A DNA stretch of 64,000 nucleotides from Phycisphaerae bacterium (GCA_030745875.1 JASLNT010000059.1:62001-126000); one strand, 5' to 3'; counted from the first letter of the stretch, positions 41,856 through 51,691 are shown. The notes: generated by a model from the sequence alone, not told the origin. Numbers and translations: made by a program.

Positions 41856-42944
41856 ATGTTCTACGACTTTCCGGCAATCAAACCCATCCGCCATCTGCTG
41901 CTGGATCCCGATATCACCGAGATCATGATCAACGGTCACCGGCAGGTTTTCGTCGAACGCAAAGGTAAGATGGTCCTGGACGAATTCAAATTCGAAAGTG
42001 ACGACCAGGTCCGTATGCTGATCGATCGCATGGTCGAACCGACGGGGCGGTCGATAACCACCGCCTCTCCGTTTGTGGATTTCCGCCTGCCGGACGGTTC
42101 GCGCGTGAATGTGATAGTTCCACCGGTGGCTGTAGGCGGACCCACGGTTACTATTCGCAAATTCACCAGGACGTTGACAACCGTTGAAGACCTGATGGCG
42201 CGTCGCACGCTGTCGCAGAAGATGGCCGATCTGCTCTGCGCATCGGTTCGCGCGCGTCTGAACATCATTTTTTCCGGCGCCACCGGTACGGGCAAGACCA
42301 CCACGTTGGGTATTCTGTCGAACAGCATTCCCGAGGCCGAGCGGATTATCACGATTGAAGACACCGCCGAACTGGACCTCCAGCAGACCCACGTGGTCTC
42401 TCTGGAGTCCCGCCCGCCAAATTCAGAAGGCAAGGGCGAAATTGTGCTGTCGCAACTGGTGCGCAACGCGCTTCGTATGAGGCCCACTCGCATAATCATG
42501 GGCGAGATCCGGGGCGATGAGGCGCTCGATATGCTCCAGGCGATCGCCACCGGACACGACGGATGTCTGTCGGTGATGCACGCGTCGTCCCCGGTGGATG
42601 CGGTTTCGCGATTAGAGATGATGGCGCTGTCGCGAGGGCTCATGCTGCCCCTCTGGGCGATTCACAGGCAGATATCATCGGCGATAGATTTGATAGTCCA
42701 GCACGAGTTGTTTCTTGATGGCGTGCGCAGAATCACGCATATCACGCAGGTTTGCGGAGTGGAGGGCGACCAGATCGAATTGCGCAATATCTTCGAATAC
42801 AGCCGTCAGGGGCAGGATGTTTCAGGGCGGCAGACCGGACAATGGATGTGCCATGGCGTGGAGGCCGACTTTCTACCGAAGTTTGACAAGCTTGGAATGG
42901 CGGTCCCGGCGGATGTGTTCAACGTTGGTCCGGAACAGGCGTGA
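41856..42944 (+). CDS. CpaF/TadA-type secretion ATPase, orphan
   Basis: The start is ATG 41856, with AGAGGT just upstream; a GTG at 41850 overlaps that site. The 362-residue protein is a type II/IV secretion or Tad-pilus ATPase: N-terminal domain with DITEIMINGHRQVFVE, Walker A GATGTGKTT at about 141-149, Asp-box-like TIEDTAELDLQQ, Walker B IIMGEIRGDEALDML and the His-box region TGHDGCLSVMHA. It drives assembly of pili or secretion systems as a cytoplasmic hexamer. None of the usual partners (CpaE, TadB, TadC, pilin, secretin) is nearby, which is unusual. It has its own promoter. Confidence 0.92.
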   Translation: MFYDFPAIKPIRHLLLDPDITEIMINGHRQVFVERKGKMVLDEFKFESDDQVRMLIDRMVEPTGRSITTASPFVDFRLPDGSRVNVIVPPVAVGGPTVTIRKFTRTLTTVEDLMARRTLSQKMADLLCASVRARLNIIFSGATGTGKTTTLGILSNSIPEAERIITIEDTAELDLQQTHVVSLESRPPNSEGKGEIVLSQLVRNALRMRPTRIIMGEIRGDEALDMLQAIATGHDGCLSVMHASSPVDAVSRLEMMALSRGLMLPLWAIHRQISSAIDLIVQHELFLDGVRRITHITQVCGVEGDQIELRNIFEYSRQGQDVSGRQTGQWMCHGVEADFLPKFDKLGMAVPADVFNVGPEQA

Positions 42945-43037
42945 GGGATGGCTGTACCCGGAAGTCCGTTCTGTGGTAAACTCACAGCATGGGCGGGAGA
43001 ACTATGCACTGAACTCCGGATGAAGGAAACTGATGAA

Positions 43038-44627
43038 ATGATCGCAAAAACAAAGTGGATTGCAGGTGTTGTCGCGATGTTAACGGTGGTGGGGATTCTG
43101 GTCGGGCCCGCGTGGGGCGGACAGGCGGGTAAAGGCCCGCTGAAAGTGTTCATACTCGCCGGCCAATCGAACATGCAGGGCGCCGGACAGATCAAAGCCA
43201 ATCCCAAGCGAAATGGCGGCAAGGGTTCGCTGCAGTATATCGTCAGGGCCGCCAAAACCGCCGAAATGACCAGACACGTTGTCGACAAGAACGGCGACTG
43301 GATCGTGCGCGACGATGTGTGGATATGGTACTTCGATCGCAAGGGCGGACTGACCGCAGGCTACGGATCCAACGAAACCACCATCGGGCCGGAGTTTCAG
43401 TTCGGACACGCCATGGGCCAGGCGTTCGATAATCAGGTGTTGCTGATTAAGATCGCCTGGGGTGGAAAGAGTCTGCAGAAAGACTTCCGCCCGCCCAGCA
43501 GCGGCGGACAGGTCGGGCCCTATTACACCGAAATGCTCAAGCACGTTAAGGATGTGTTGGGGAATATCAAGAAGCACTTCCCCGATTACGACGGCAAGGG
43601 TTACGAACTTGCCGGCTTCGGATGGCATCAGGGTTGGAACGATCGGGTCAACCAAGCCGCCAACGACGAGTACGAGAAGAACCTCGTCAATTTCATCCGC
43701 GACGTCCGCAAGGCCCTCGGCGTGAAAGACCTCCCGTTCGTGATCGCCGAGACCGGAATGTCCGGACACAAAGAGAAGCATCCGCGAGCCCTGTCGCTGA
43801 TGAAGGCACAGGCCGCCGTCGCCAAATACGAAGAGTTCAAGGGCAATGCGGCGTTTGTGGGAACGAAGGATTTCTTCCGCCCCAAGGAGGAGTCGCCCAG
43901 CGGCCAGGCGTATCACTGGAACTCCAACGCGCTGACGTATTTCCTGATCGGAGATGGAATGGCCAAAGCTATGATATCGCTCATAGAAGGTCCGGACACC
44001 GTCGCCACCGCCGGTCACCCCGACACCCAAGCCGCCGGCTGGTCCGACCTGCTGAAGCCGGACTTGTCCAACGCGATATACCCCAAGGGCGTCTGGTCGG
44101 TCACCGACGGGGTGATGACGGCGACAAAGGATATAAACCTCTGGTCGAAGAAACAGTACGAGGACTTCATGATCGATCTGGAATTCAAGACCGATAAGGG
44201 CACCAACAGCGGTGTGATCGTTCACTGCAGCGACACGAAACGATGGATTCCCAATTCCGTGGAGATCCAGATCGCCGACGACTACGCCGCCAAGTGGGCC
44301 AAATCGCCCAAGACCTGGCAGTGCGGGGCGATTTTCGGCCATCTCGCCGCCAGCAAGCAGCGTCTTGTTAAGAAACCCGGTAAGTGGAATCGCTACACGA
44401 TCACCTGCAAGGGCAAGGTTATCACCGTTGTGCTTAATGGTCAGAAAGTCACCGAGATGGACATGAGCAAGTGGACGTCGGCGAAGGTCAATCCCGCTGG
44501 CGACAAGATACCCCCGTGGTTGAACAAGCCGAAAGCGGCCCTGCCCTTGAAAGGGCACGTAGGCTTCCAGGGCAAGCACGCCGGCGCTCCGATCTACTTC
44601 CGCAATATCAGGATCAAGGAACTCTAA
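43038..44627 (+). CDS. Exported sialate O-acetylesterase domain + DUF1080 protein
   Basis: The start is ATG 43038 with AAGGA upstream. The 529-residue product has a signal peptide (MIAKTKWIAGVVAMLTVVGILVG). The first part is an SGNH-type carbohydrate acetylesterase (SASA family): block I VFILAGQSNMQGAG with the nucleophile Ser, a GGKS block, and a late FGWHQGWND block. From about residue 340 a DUF1080 / 3-keto-disaccharide hydrolase-type jelly roll follows (YEDFMIDLEFKTDKGTNSG, HVGFQGKHAGAPIYFRNIRIK). DUF1080 domains are linked to cleavage of 3-keto-glycosides made by Gfo/Idh-type dehydrogenases, and two such exported dehydrogenases occur in this window. It lies 13 bases upstream of HzsA-like paralog 4. 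Confidence 0.9.
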   Translation: MIAKTKWIAGVVAMLTVVGILVGPAWGGQAGKGPLKVFILAGQSNMQGAGQIKANPKRNGGKGSLQYIVRAAKTAEMTRHVVDKNGDWIVRDDVWIWYFDRKGGLTAGYGSNETTIGPEFQFGHAMGQAFDNQVLLIKIAWGGKSLQKDFRPPSSGGQVGPYYTEMLKHVKDVLGNIKKHFPDYDGKGYELAGFGWHQGWNDRVNQAANDEYEKNLVNFIRDVRKALGVKDLPFVIAETGMSGHKEKHPRALSLMKAQAAVAKYEEFKGNAAFVGTKDFFRPKEESPSGQAYHWNSNALTYFLIGDGMAKAMISLIEGPDTVATAGHPDTQAAGWSDLLKPDLSNAIYPKGVWSVTDGVMTATKDINLWSKKQYEDFMIDLEFKTDKGTNSGVIVHCSDTKRWIPNSVEIQIADDYAAKWAKSPKTWQCGAIFGHLAASKQRLVKKPGKWNRYTITCKGKVITVVLNGQKVTEMDMSKWTSAKVNPAGDKIPPWLNKPKAALPLKGHVGFQGKHAGAPIYFRNIRIKEL

Positions 44628-44640
44628 AGGAGAAGGCGTC

Positions 44641-47040
44641 ATGAAGAATGCGCGTTCGTTATCGGCGTTTGCATCGTTGGCGGTCATTGGCGTCTGCATA
44701 TCTTCAATCGGCGCCGCCGAGGCGCCTGTCGCACAACCCGACGCCGAACTGCGCAGCCAGTTTGAGATCCTCAAACGGGACATGTCCGACCGCGCCTGGT
44801 ATGAGAAGATTGCTTCGCAGACCTACATCAGCGACTCGCTGATCGGCAAGACCGACCGCGATCCGGTAGACGTGGTGATCCGCCGCACCGCCGCTCTTTT
44901 GAAGGATCTTCAGCGGGCAAAAGGCGCTGCAAACCTGACCTCGGAGGCAAGGCGGCTGGCCGCCCTGACGCAGCGATGCAAGAGCGTCGAGGTGTCCAAT
45001 GCGGATGCCCGGTACAAGCTGTACACTGAGGTCTGCCGCCTGCGGAGGAAGATTGCGTTCTCCAACCCGCTCCTGAAGGGGCTCAAGGAGATACTCTTTC
45101 TCAAGCGCCGCCCATCGGCGAATCATATCTGCGACCAGTATTTCGGTTTCAATCAGAGACCCGGCGGCGGTCTGTTCATTATGTCCGATCCGTTCGGCGC
45201 CAAGCCGCCCGTTCTCCGCAACGTTCTGGAAAGGTCGGTCGTTCAGCGAGGCAGGCTCAAGGGCAAGAAGCTCGATATCGGCGCTTTTCTGTCTCCGGAC
45301 TTGTCGTACGACGCCAAGACAATCGCGTTTGCCTACACTCAGTGCGGTCGGGGTGAGAAGTGGTCGCCCGAGCGATCGCTGCACATCTTCAAGGTTAACT
45401 CCGACGGTACGGGCCTCGAACAGCTTTCCGACGGGTCGTGGAACGAATTCGACCCGTGCTGGCTGCCTAATGGGCGGATCATCTTCATCTCCGAGCGACG
45501 CGGCGGTTTCGGGCGCTGCCATCCCCGCCCCGTGCCTACCTACACGCTCTTCTCGATGCTCCCCGACGGCCGCGATATCGTACCCATCAGCTACCACGAA
45601 ACCAACGAGTGGCAGCCTAGCGTGGACCACAATGGTATGGTCATCTACACCCGATGGGACTATGTCGACCGGGGCGACTGCATAGCCCACCACCCGTGGA
45701 TCACCACGCCCGACGGCCGCGATGCCCGAGCCATACAGGGCAATTACGCAAAACACAGGAACGCCCGTCCGGATGCGGAGGCTGACTTCCGTGCGATTCC
45801 CGGGTCCCAGAAACTTATGGCCACCGGCACGCCGCACCACGGGCAGTCGTACGGGTCGATCATCATCGTCGACCCGAATGTCGAGGACGACGGCGCGATG
45901 GCGGCCGTCAAGAGAGTAACGCCCGAAGCGAGGTTCCCCGAGTGCGACAGAGGCGGAACCCAACCTTACGCTGCTCCCTGGCCACTGAGTGAAAAGTACT
46001 TCCTCTGCGTTTACTCCGGTCACGGACTGAAGCGACGCATGAAGGAGAAGTACGGAATTTACCTTGTCGACGCGTTCGGAAACAAGGAGCTGATCTACCG
46101 CGACCCGAAAATCAGTTGCCTCAGCCCGATCCCGTTCAGGCCCAGGACCAAGCCGCCCGTGCTTCCGCATCGCACCGACATAGGTTTTCCGCCCGGACAC
46201 CCCAAAGCCGGCTCGACCAGCCACAAACCGCAGAAAACCGGAACGGTCGTCTGCACGAACGTCTACAACGGTCTGCTGCCCTGGCCCAAGGGTACGAAGA
46301 TCAAGTCCCTCAGGGTAATCCAGCTCTTCCCGAAAGCCACTATCAGGATCGGTCAGCCGCGGATCGGCGCCGCACAGGAATCGCTCGCCCGCGGTGTGCT
46401 GGGCTCCGTTCCGGTCGAGACCGACGGCAGCGTGCACTTCACCGCCCCTGCCGGCAAGCCGTTCTACTTCCAGGCGATCGACGCCCAAGGCCGGGCCGTC
46501 CAGTCGATGATGTCGCTGACATACGTGCATCCAGGCGAATCCCTCGTCTGCCAGGGCTGCCACGAGCGGAGGCACGAGGCTCCGAAAGTAGTCACCCGCC
46601 GCCCGTTAGCGCTGAAGCGCAGCCCGTCAAAGCTCAAGGTTGGCGTCAGCGGATCGTTCCCGATATCGTTTCCCCGCCTCGTCCAGCCTGTGCTCGATCG
46701 CAAGTGCATCAAGTGTCACGAGAAGAAGCGGAAAGAGAAGAAAAAGACACCCGACCTGTCAACGAGCCTCAAAGCATTCAACGTGCTGAAGCGCATGACG
46801 ATCAGCTACAGCGGCAAGCCGCCCGGACGCCTGCCCACGCGAACGACCCCGGGCAAGTTCGGCGCGATTGCATCGAAGCTCTACCCGATGCTCGCCAAAG
46901 GGCACAACGACGTGAAGCTGACCGCCGAAGAAATGCACCGCATCATCCTCTGGATCGACTGCAACAGCAACTTCTACGGTGCATATTTGAAAACGAAAGA
47001 GCAGGAAAAAGGCGAACTTGTAATGCCGTCAATAGAGTAG
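44641..47040 (+). CDS. Exported HzsA-like diheme protein (paralog 4)
   Basis: The start at 44641 has a strong AAGGAG. The 799-residue product has a signal peptide (MKNARSLSAFASLAVIGVCI), the N-terminal helical domain (DRDPVDVVIRRTAALLKDL), the propeller with ISERRGGFGRCH and YTRWDYVDRG, the middle domain GSVPVETDGSVHFTAPAG, and haem motifs CQGCH at 637-641 and CIKCH at 689-693. A lysine-rich linker follows the second haem. It is closest to paralog 3 by its shared motifs. Position right behind the acetylesterase/DUF1080 gene again ties the family to carbohydrate processing. The gap to paralog 5 is 39 bases. Confidence 0.85.
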   Translation: MKNARSLSAFASLAVIGVCISSIGAAEAPVAQPDAELRSQFEILKRDMSDRAWYEKIASQTYISDSLIGKTDRDPVDVVIRRTAALLKDLQRAKGAANLTSEARRLAALTQRCKSVEVSNADARYKLYTEVCRLRRKIAFSNPLLKGLKEILFLKRRPSANHICDQYFGFNQRPGGGLFIMSDPFGAKPPVLRNVLERSVVQRGRLKGKKLDIGAFLSPDLSYDAKTIAFAYTQCGRGEKWSPERSLHIFKVNSDGTGLEQLSDGSWNEFDPCWLPNGRIIFISERRGGFGRCHPRPVPTYTLFSMLPDGRDIVPISYHETNEWQPSVDHNGMVIYTRWDYVDRGDCIAHHPWITTPDGRDARAIQGNYAKHRNARPDAEADFRAIPGSQKLMATGTPHHGQSYGSIIIVDPNVEDDGAMAAVKRVTPEARFPECDRGGTQPYAAPWPLSEKYFLCVYSGHGLKRRMKEKYGIYLVDAFGNKELIYRDPKISCLSPIPFRPRTKPPVLPHRTDIGFPPGHPKAGSTSHKPQKTGTVVCTNVYNGLLPWPKGTKIKSLRVIQLFPKATIRIGQPRIGAAQESLARGVLGSVPVETDGSVHFTAPAGKPFYFQAIDAQGRAVQSMMSLTYVHPGESLVCQGCHERRHEAPKVVTRRPLALKRSPSKLKVGVSGSFPISFPRLVQPVLDRKCIKCHEKKRKEKKKTPDLSTSLKAFNVLKRMTISYSGKPPGRLPTRTTPGKFGAIASKLYPMLAKGHNDVKLTAEEMHRIILWIDCNSNFYGAYLKTKEQEKGELVMPSIE

Positions 47041-47079
47041 TTTCGCGATTGGGCTGCAGTAGATAAAGGGAGTGTCATA

Positions 47080-50000
47080 ATGCGACATTATAGTTTTCTG
47101 ACCGTTGGGCGTTGTGCGATGTCTTTCGTGCTGATTTTGACCGCGGCGGCCGCCGGCGCTGAGAGGCAGGTGCTCAGCGCCTGGGAGAAAGAGTATCAGG
47201 AACTGGCTCGTGGGATTAAAAGTTGCCTGAAGACCCCGAACCCCGCAGCTTCTGCGCTGCTGGACGCCAACAGTCGAATAACACCGGCGGACAAGTCTCC
47301 GGCGGGTATTGTGATCCGGCGCACCGGGGCGTTAATCGCACATATGAAAACTTTGCCCGGCGCTGCGGGTCTGAAGAACTTTCAGCTGCAGCTGGACGCC
47401 CTGAATAAGAAACTCTCCAGCGGCGCGGCGGACAAAGATGTCTATCTTGAGGTCTGCAAGCTCAGGCGAGCGGTTGTCATGTCCAACCCGCTTCTGGACT
47501 TCGACTCGATGGTTTTCGTGACCAAGCGGGGCAATCGGGAGGGTGTGCTGCAGTGTTGGGACTACGGTTACGGGGTCAGCTCCGGCGGGGGTTTGTACAA
47601 GGTCACCGGTCTGAAATCGGGCAAGCCGGTGATCCGGGACATGCTGAAAGACACCGCAGTCGCCAGCGGGCGGATGAAGGGCAAGAAGCTCACCGGCGGG
47701 GCGTTCAATATTCCCGCTCTGAGTTACGACGGAAAAACCGTTGCGTTTTCGTTCGTCGAGAAATGCGGGCTGAGGATCAACTGGCCGCGGGACGTCTTCG
47801 AAGCCTTTACCAACGAAACCTGCTTCCACCTGTACAAAATCGGAGTTGACGGTTCGAATCTGATCCAGCTCACCGACGGACGTCGCAACGATTACCATCC
47901 GGCGTTCCTGCCAAATGGGCGGATCGTGTTCGTTTCGGACCGCCGCAACATTATGGATCGCTGCCAGACCGGGCGAGCCTTCCGGGAATTCTCCCAACCG
48001 TGCGGAACGATGCACTCGGTCAAGGCCGACGGAAGCGATATGATCCGCATAAGCTATCACGAGACAACCGAACTGTTCCCCAGCGTAGACAACAACGGAA
48101 TGCTGGTCTATACGCGATGGGACTATGTTGACCGCGATTTTTCGGCGGCCCACAATTTCTGGATATGCTACCCCGACGGGCGCGACCCCCGGGCTCCGCA
48201 CGGGAACTACGCCTACCCGCACCACACGTTTGACGGAAAAAAATGGAAGGACGGACGTGCGGACAGGCCCTGGGCCGAGTACACAATCAAGCCGATTCCC
48301 GGTTCGAGGCGCTATGTCGCCATCGCCGGAAAACACCACATATCGACATCGCGCGGCGTACTGATCCTGATCGATCTTGGCATCGAAGACGATAACAAGA
48401 TGTCGCAGGTTACGCGTTTTCACGATTACGCGCTTATGGACGAGGCCAGCGGTTATCACGGCGATATGGACAAAGGCCTGCCCAACTGCCCTGGATACAC
48501 CGATCCGTGGGCGCTGAGTGAAGATTACATGATCGCGGCGATGGGCGGCGATGTATGGTTGTTGGACAAGTTCGGCAACCGGGAGATAATGTTCTCGGCC
48601 ACCAAAGAAGCCTGCAACGGGATCAGCGACATTCGGGCCCCGATCCCGCTACGAGCTCGCAAGACGCCTCCGGCGATACCGACGATGACCTACCAGGGCG
48701 AGCGTTACAAGGCTCCCGGGCATAAGCGCGCTACGGTCAGCGTAATGAACGTCTACGAGTCGGATTTCAAATGGCCTGAGAAAACGAAGATCAAATCGAT
48801 CCGCGTGATGCAGATTTTCCCGTTCCCGTGGCACAGTCCGTGGCAGGACCAGCCGAGGGTCGGTCCCGGTTCCGGCGTATCGACCAGGGCGGTGCTCGGC
48901 GTTGTCCCTGTCGAGGAAGACGGCAGCGCGTACTTTGAGGCTCCGGTCGGAAAGGCGATATACTTCCAGGCCCTCAACGAACACGGTATGGCGGTCCAGT
49001 CGATGCGATCGTGCACCTACGTTCATCCGGGTGAAAACCTGAGTTGCGTCGGCTGCCACGAAAAGAAGCTGCATGTCCGCAAGCCGGGCAAGGTGCCCGC
49101 TGCGATGAAGCGGGCTCCGTCGAAGCTCACGCCGAATCTCGAAGACGGTTCGTGCCCGCTGACTTACGCTCGCCTCGTCGAGCCGCTCCTCAAGAGCAAA
49201 TGTATCCCGTGCCACACCAAGAAAAAGAAACCTGCGCCCGATCTGAAGAAGTATAAGTTCTTCTACCACGGAACCGGCGGGCACAGCGGCGTCCAGCCGA
49301 TGCATGGCGGATATCGATCGATAGCCGGGCGGTTCGGAGCCATCAAGACCGGGCTGGCCAAGATAATGCTTAAGAAGCACCATCGCGAGGCGCTTACGAT
49401 GGCGGAGATCAACCGGGTAACGCTCTATATCGACGCCAACTCCAACGAACTTGGAGCCTACTACGACGAGGCCGCCCAGCGCGCGGGCAAAGTGGTCTGG
49501 CCGCTGGTGGACATGGACCCCGAGAACCCCGCCGGGCTCGATCTGTTCAACGGAGGAAAGCCTGAGCCCACCCCGAGCGCCTCGACCCCGACGATGAAGA
49601 AGAACGAGGCCCAGATCTTGAAGCTCTATCCGAAGAACGCATGGCCCGCCGGGCGAAACCAGCGCCGTCGACGAGCGGCGGTTAAGTCCAAGCCGATCAG
49701 CTTGAGCAAGGCCGTCCAGCAGTTCGCCTCCGGTTGGAAACTGTCCAACTGCGGGAACATCGAGAATCCGGGCCTGCGGGCCAGTTGTGCCGGCAGGAAG
49801 AACGTTCTTGTTACTCACCCGCTGGACAGGAAAACCGGTTCGATCCTCACGCGAAAGATAAGCCTTCCGTCGGGCAAGGGCTCGGTTCTGCGCCTGGTCG
49901 TCGGGCACGATCAGCGCGGCGACTGGAGCCTTGTCGTACGGGTCGACAAGAAAGAGCTGGTCCGCAAGACGATCGGACCCGGAGCCTCAAAACGCGGATG

Positions 50001-50127
50001 GGTGAACGTTGACGTGGACCTGTCAGCCTACGCCGGCAAGACGGTTAACATTGAATTGGTCAACCAACCCACCGGCTGGGCTTTTGAAACCGCATTCTGG
50101 GGCCAGATCACCCTGGCGTCAAGATAG
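47080..50127 (+). CDS. Exported HzsA-like diheme protein with C-terminal beta-sandwich (paralog 5)
   Basis: The start at 47080 has GGGAG upstream. The 1015-residue product has a signal peptide, an N-terminal helical domain (SPAGIVIRRTGALIAHMKTL), a propeller with VSDRRNIMDRC and YTRWDYVDRD, the middle domain GVVPVEEDGSAYFEAPVG, and haem motifs CVGCH at 656-660 and CIPCH at 708-712. After the HzsA-like core it has about 180 extra residues: a basic linker (RNQRRRRAAVKSK), then a beta-sandwich (LRLVVGHDQRGDWSLVVRVD, WVNVDVDLSAYAGKTVNIEL), similar in look to carbohydrate-binding or discoidin-like domains. It may bind a glycan or cell surface. It converges with the GH32/43-like gene. Confidence 0.85.
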   Translation: MRHYSFLTVGRCAMSFVLILTAAAAGAERQVLSAWEKEYQELARGIKSCLKTPNPAASALLDANSRITPADKSPAGIVIRRTGALIAHMKTLPGAAGLKNFQLQLDALNKKLSSGAADKDVYLEVCKLRRAVVMSNPLLDFDSMVFVTKRGNREGVLQCWDYGYGVSSGGGLYKVTGLKSGKPVIRDMLKDTAVASGRMKGKKLTGGAFNIPALSYDGKTVAFSFVEKCGLRINWPRDVFEAFTNETCFHLYKIGVDGSNLIQLTDGRRNDYHPAFLPNGRIVFVSDRRNIMDRCQTGRAFREFSQPCGTMHSVKADGSDMIRISYHETTELFPSVDNNGMLVYTRWDYVDRDFSAAHNFWICYPDGRDPRAPHGNYAYPHHTFDGKKWKDGRADRPWAEYTIKPIPGSRRYVAIAGKHHISTSRGVLILIDLGIEDDNKMSQVTRFHDYALMDEASGYHGDMDKGLPNCPGYTDPWALSEDYMIAAMGGDVWLLDKFGNREIMFSATKEACNGISDIRAPIPLRARKTPPAIPTMTYQGERYKAPGHKRATVSVMNVYESDFKWPEKTKIKSIRVMQIFPFPWHSPWQDQPRVGPGSGVSTRAVLGVVPVEEDGSAYFEAPVGKAIYFQALNEHGMAVQSMRSCTYVHPGENLSCVGCHEKKLHVRKPGKVPAAMKRAPSKLTPNLEDGSCPLTYARLVEPLLKSKCIPCHTKKKKPAPDLKKYKFFYHGTGGHSGVQPMHGGYRSIAGRFGAIKTGLAKIMLKKHHREALTMAEINRVTLYIDANSNELGAYYDEAAQRAGKVVWPLVDMDPENPAGLDLFNGGKPEPTPSASTPTMKKNEAQILKLYPKNAWPAGRNQRRRRAAVKSKPISLSKAVQQFASGWKLSNCGNIENPGLRASCAGRKNVLVTHPLDRKTGSILTRKISLPSGKGSVLRLVVGHDQRGDWSLVVRVDKKELVRKTIGPGASKRGWVNVDVDLSAYAGKTVNIELVNQPTGWAFETAFWGQITLASR

Positions 50128-50146
50128 CCCGCTCAGCCTCGATCTG

Positions 50147-51595
50147 TTAAAAGCGCACTGCTGCGTTATTTAGAGGGAAACCGAACGAGTAGAGTTTCGC
50201 GCCGGTCAGTTTGAATCGCAATCGCACGGGCTGGTCCTGTTTGATCGTTACGTCTTTCGGGAACTCCGCTATCTTGCCGCTTACGGCGCCGTTTATGGTC
50301 TTGGCGGTTGCGATGAGTTTGCCCTTGTCGTCCAGCACTTCAATAACGACTGAACCGCCTTTGGCGTCGGCGGATATCATCAAGCACTTGTCATTCCAGG
50401 GTACGAGTTGGGTGGTTACTGTTGCGGGTTTGTTCTTGTCGACCGGTTCGTAGCCCGCAAATCCGTCGGGTCTGAGCGTGGCGAGGCAGAGCGAACCGGT
50501 GCGCCATCCGTTGTGAAGGTAATCGCTTCCGCCGTAATAGAGGCGGATCTCGTCTTTCAGAAACACCGGGTATGCGCACGGGTACACGCAGCCGTAATCG
50601 TAGTCGAGTTTCTTTTCCGAACACGGGATCAGCGGAGTTCCGGGTGAAACGCGGTTCCACTTCTTCGTATCTGCACTCCAGGCCAGCTCCGTCCAGACGC
50701 GGTTGGACGGTATGTCGAAAATGGCGATCAGTCCGAAGTAAACGTTGTGGCGGAAGAAGACGGGCATGGCGTAGGTCTGCTGCTTGTTGGTCCCCTCCAG
50801 GACGACCACTTCCTTGGTCCAGTTGACGAAATCATCGCTTTCGATTCTGGCGACCTGTCTTCCATGGGGCCGCCCCCAGGATCGCGTGATGCCGACGTAT
50901 TTCTTGAGCGTGGGAGCCCAGAAGGCGTTATTGTGCGTGTCGCCGGCGACGCGGACGCCTTTGCATTTGGCGGGTTTGGACCAGTGCAGCCCGTCGGGGG
51001 AGACGCTTGTATACAGGCCCTGGTAGATCGTCTTGTAGCGCCGCTTGGCGTCCGGGTCGCGGTCGTCTCTGAACACGCCCGCTCCGTGCGGCCCGCGCAG
51101 GACAATATTGTTCCTCTTGTCGCCCGAGTCGCGTTTGTGCCTGTTCTTCGGGTCGTAGTTCATCAATCCCAGCTCGGGTTTTTCCCACTTGATTCCGTCT
51201 TTCGACGTCGCGTAGCAGATGCCCATCTCCCGGCGTCCGGAGCGGTATCGTTTCTTGTTGCGCTGCTCGACGGTCATCTTCCGGTCCCATTCGGCGTCGA
51301 TAATGAACGGGCTGTACCAGCACTTGTAAATCTTCTCGCGTTGGTCGTAGATGATGTTTCCGTAGAGGTTGTCGTATCGCATCTCCCAGGCCTTGTCCTC
51401 GACGAACAGCGGATTGGCCTTGTGTTTGGTCACCTTGCCGACCTCCAGCTTTGCGTTTTCGGTCGAGGCGATGACCCTGCTGTCCAGCACGTAGTATTTT
51501 TGGCGGTGTGCGAGCTTGGTCTTCACCTGGCCGATTGCGGTTTGGCAGGAGATCAGAACTAACGCTGCGCTTGCGATGATCGATTGTTTGTTCAC
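50147..51595 (-). CDS. Exported five-bladed propeller protein, GH32/GH43-like
   Basis: The start is GTG 51595 with GGGAG 8 bases upstream and a clean signal peptide after it (NKQSIIASAALVLISCQTAIG); an ATG at 51706 has no support and would put the promoter inside the gene. The 482-residue product shows repeated propeller signatures of GH32/43/62/68-like folds: YKCWYSPFIID, then CYATSKDGIKWEKPELG, YTSVSPDGLHWSKP, ARIESDDFVNWTKE and IRLYYGGSDYLHNGW. Catalytic acid residues cannot be assigned with certainty. A glycosidase or glycan-phosphorylase-like role is likely. A beta-rich C-terminal domain follows (GGSVVIEVLDDKGKLI). Confidence 0.82.
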   Translation of the reverse strand: MNKQSIIASAALVLISCQTAIGQVKTKLAHRQKYYVLDSRVIASTENAKLEVGKVTKHKANPLFVEDKAWEMRYDNLYGNIIYDQREKIYKCWYSPFIIDAEWDRKMTVEQRNKKRYRSGRREMGICYATSKDGIKWEKPELGLMNYDPKNRHKRDSGDKRNNIVLRGPHGAGVFRDDRDPDAKRRYKTIYQGLYTSVSPDGLHWSKPAKCKGVRVAGDTHNNAFWAPTLKKYVGITRSWGRPHGRQVARIESDDFVNWTKEVVVLEGTNKQQTYAMPVFFRHNVYFGLIAIFDIPSNRVWTELAWSADTKKWNRVSPGTPLIPCSEKKLDYDYGCVYPCAYPVFLKDEIRLYYGGSDYLHNGWRTGSLCLATLRPDGFAGYEPVDKNKPATVTTQLVPWNDKCLMISADAKGGSVVIEVLDDKGKLIATAKTINGAVSGKIAEFPKDVTIKQDQPVRLRFKLTGAKLYSFGFPLNNAAVRF

Positions 51596-51651
51596 TTCAG
51601 ACTCCCTGTGATTGGTGTTTTCAGACGGATTGTCCAAACTCTGTTTGGCCC

Positions 51652-51680
51652 ATCTTATGACAACGGTCGGACGCTGACAA
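51652..51680 (-). promoter_or_regulatory. Candidate promoter of the GH32/43-like gene
   Basis: On the minus strand TTGTCA (51680-51675) and TAAGAT (51657-51652) are 17 bases apart, 57 bases upstream of GTG 51595. Confidence 0.45.
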
Positions 51681-51691
51681 TAGCGAGGTGC

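Noticed and set aside
44704-46575. Long minus-strand open frame of 623 codons inside HzsA-like paralog 4
   Set aside because: GC-rich antisense shadow without ribosome site or known domain. The same applies to 15946-17631, 43080-44783, 47332-48459 and 48649-49908.
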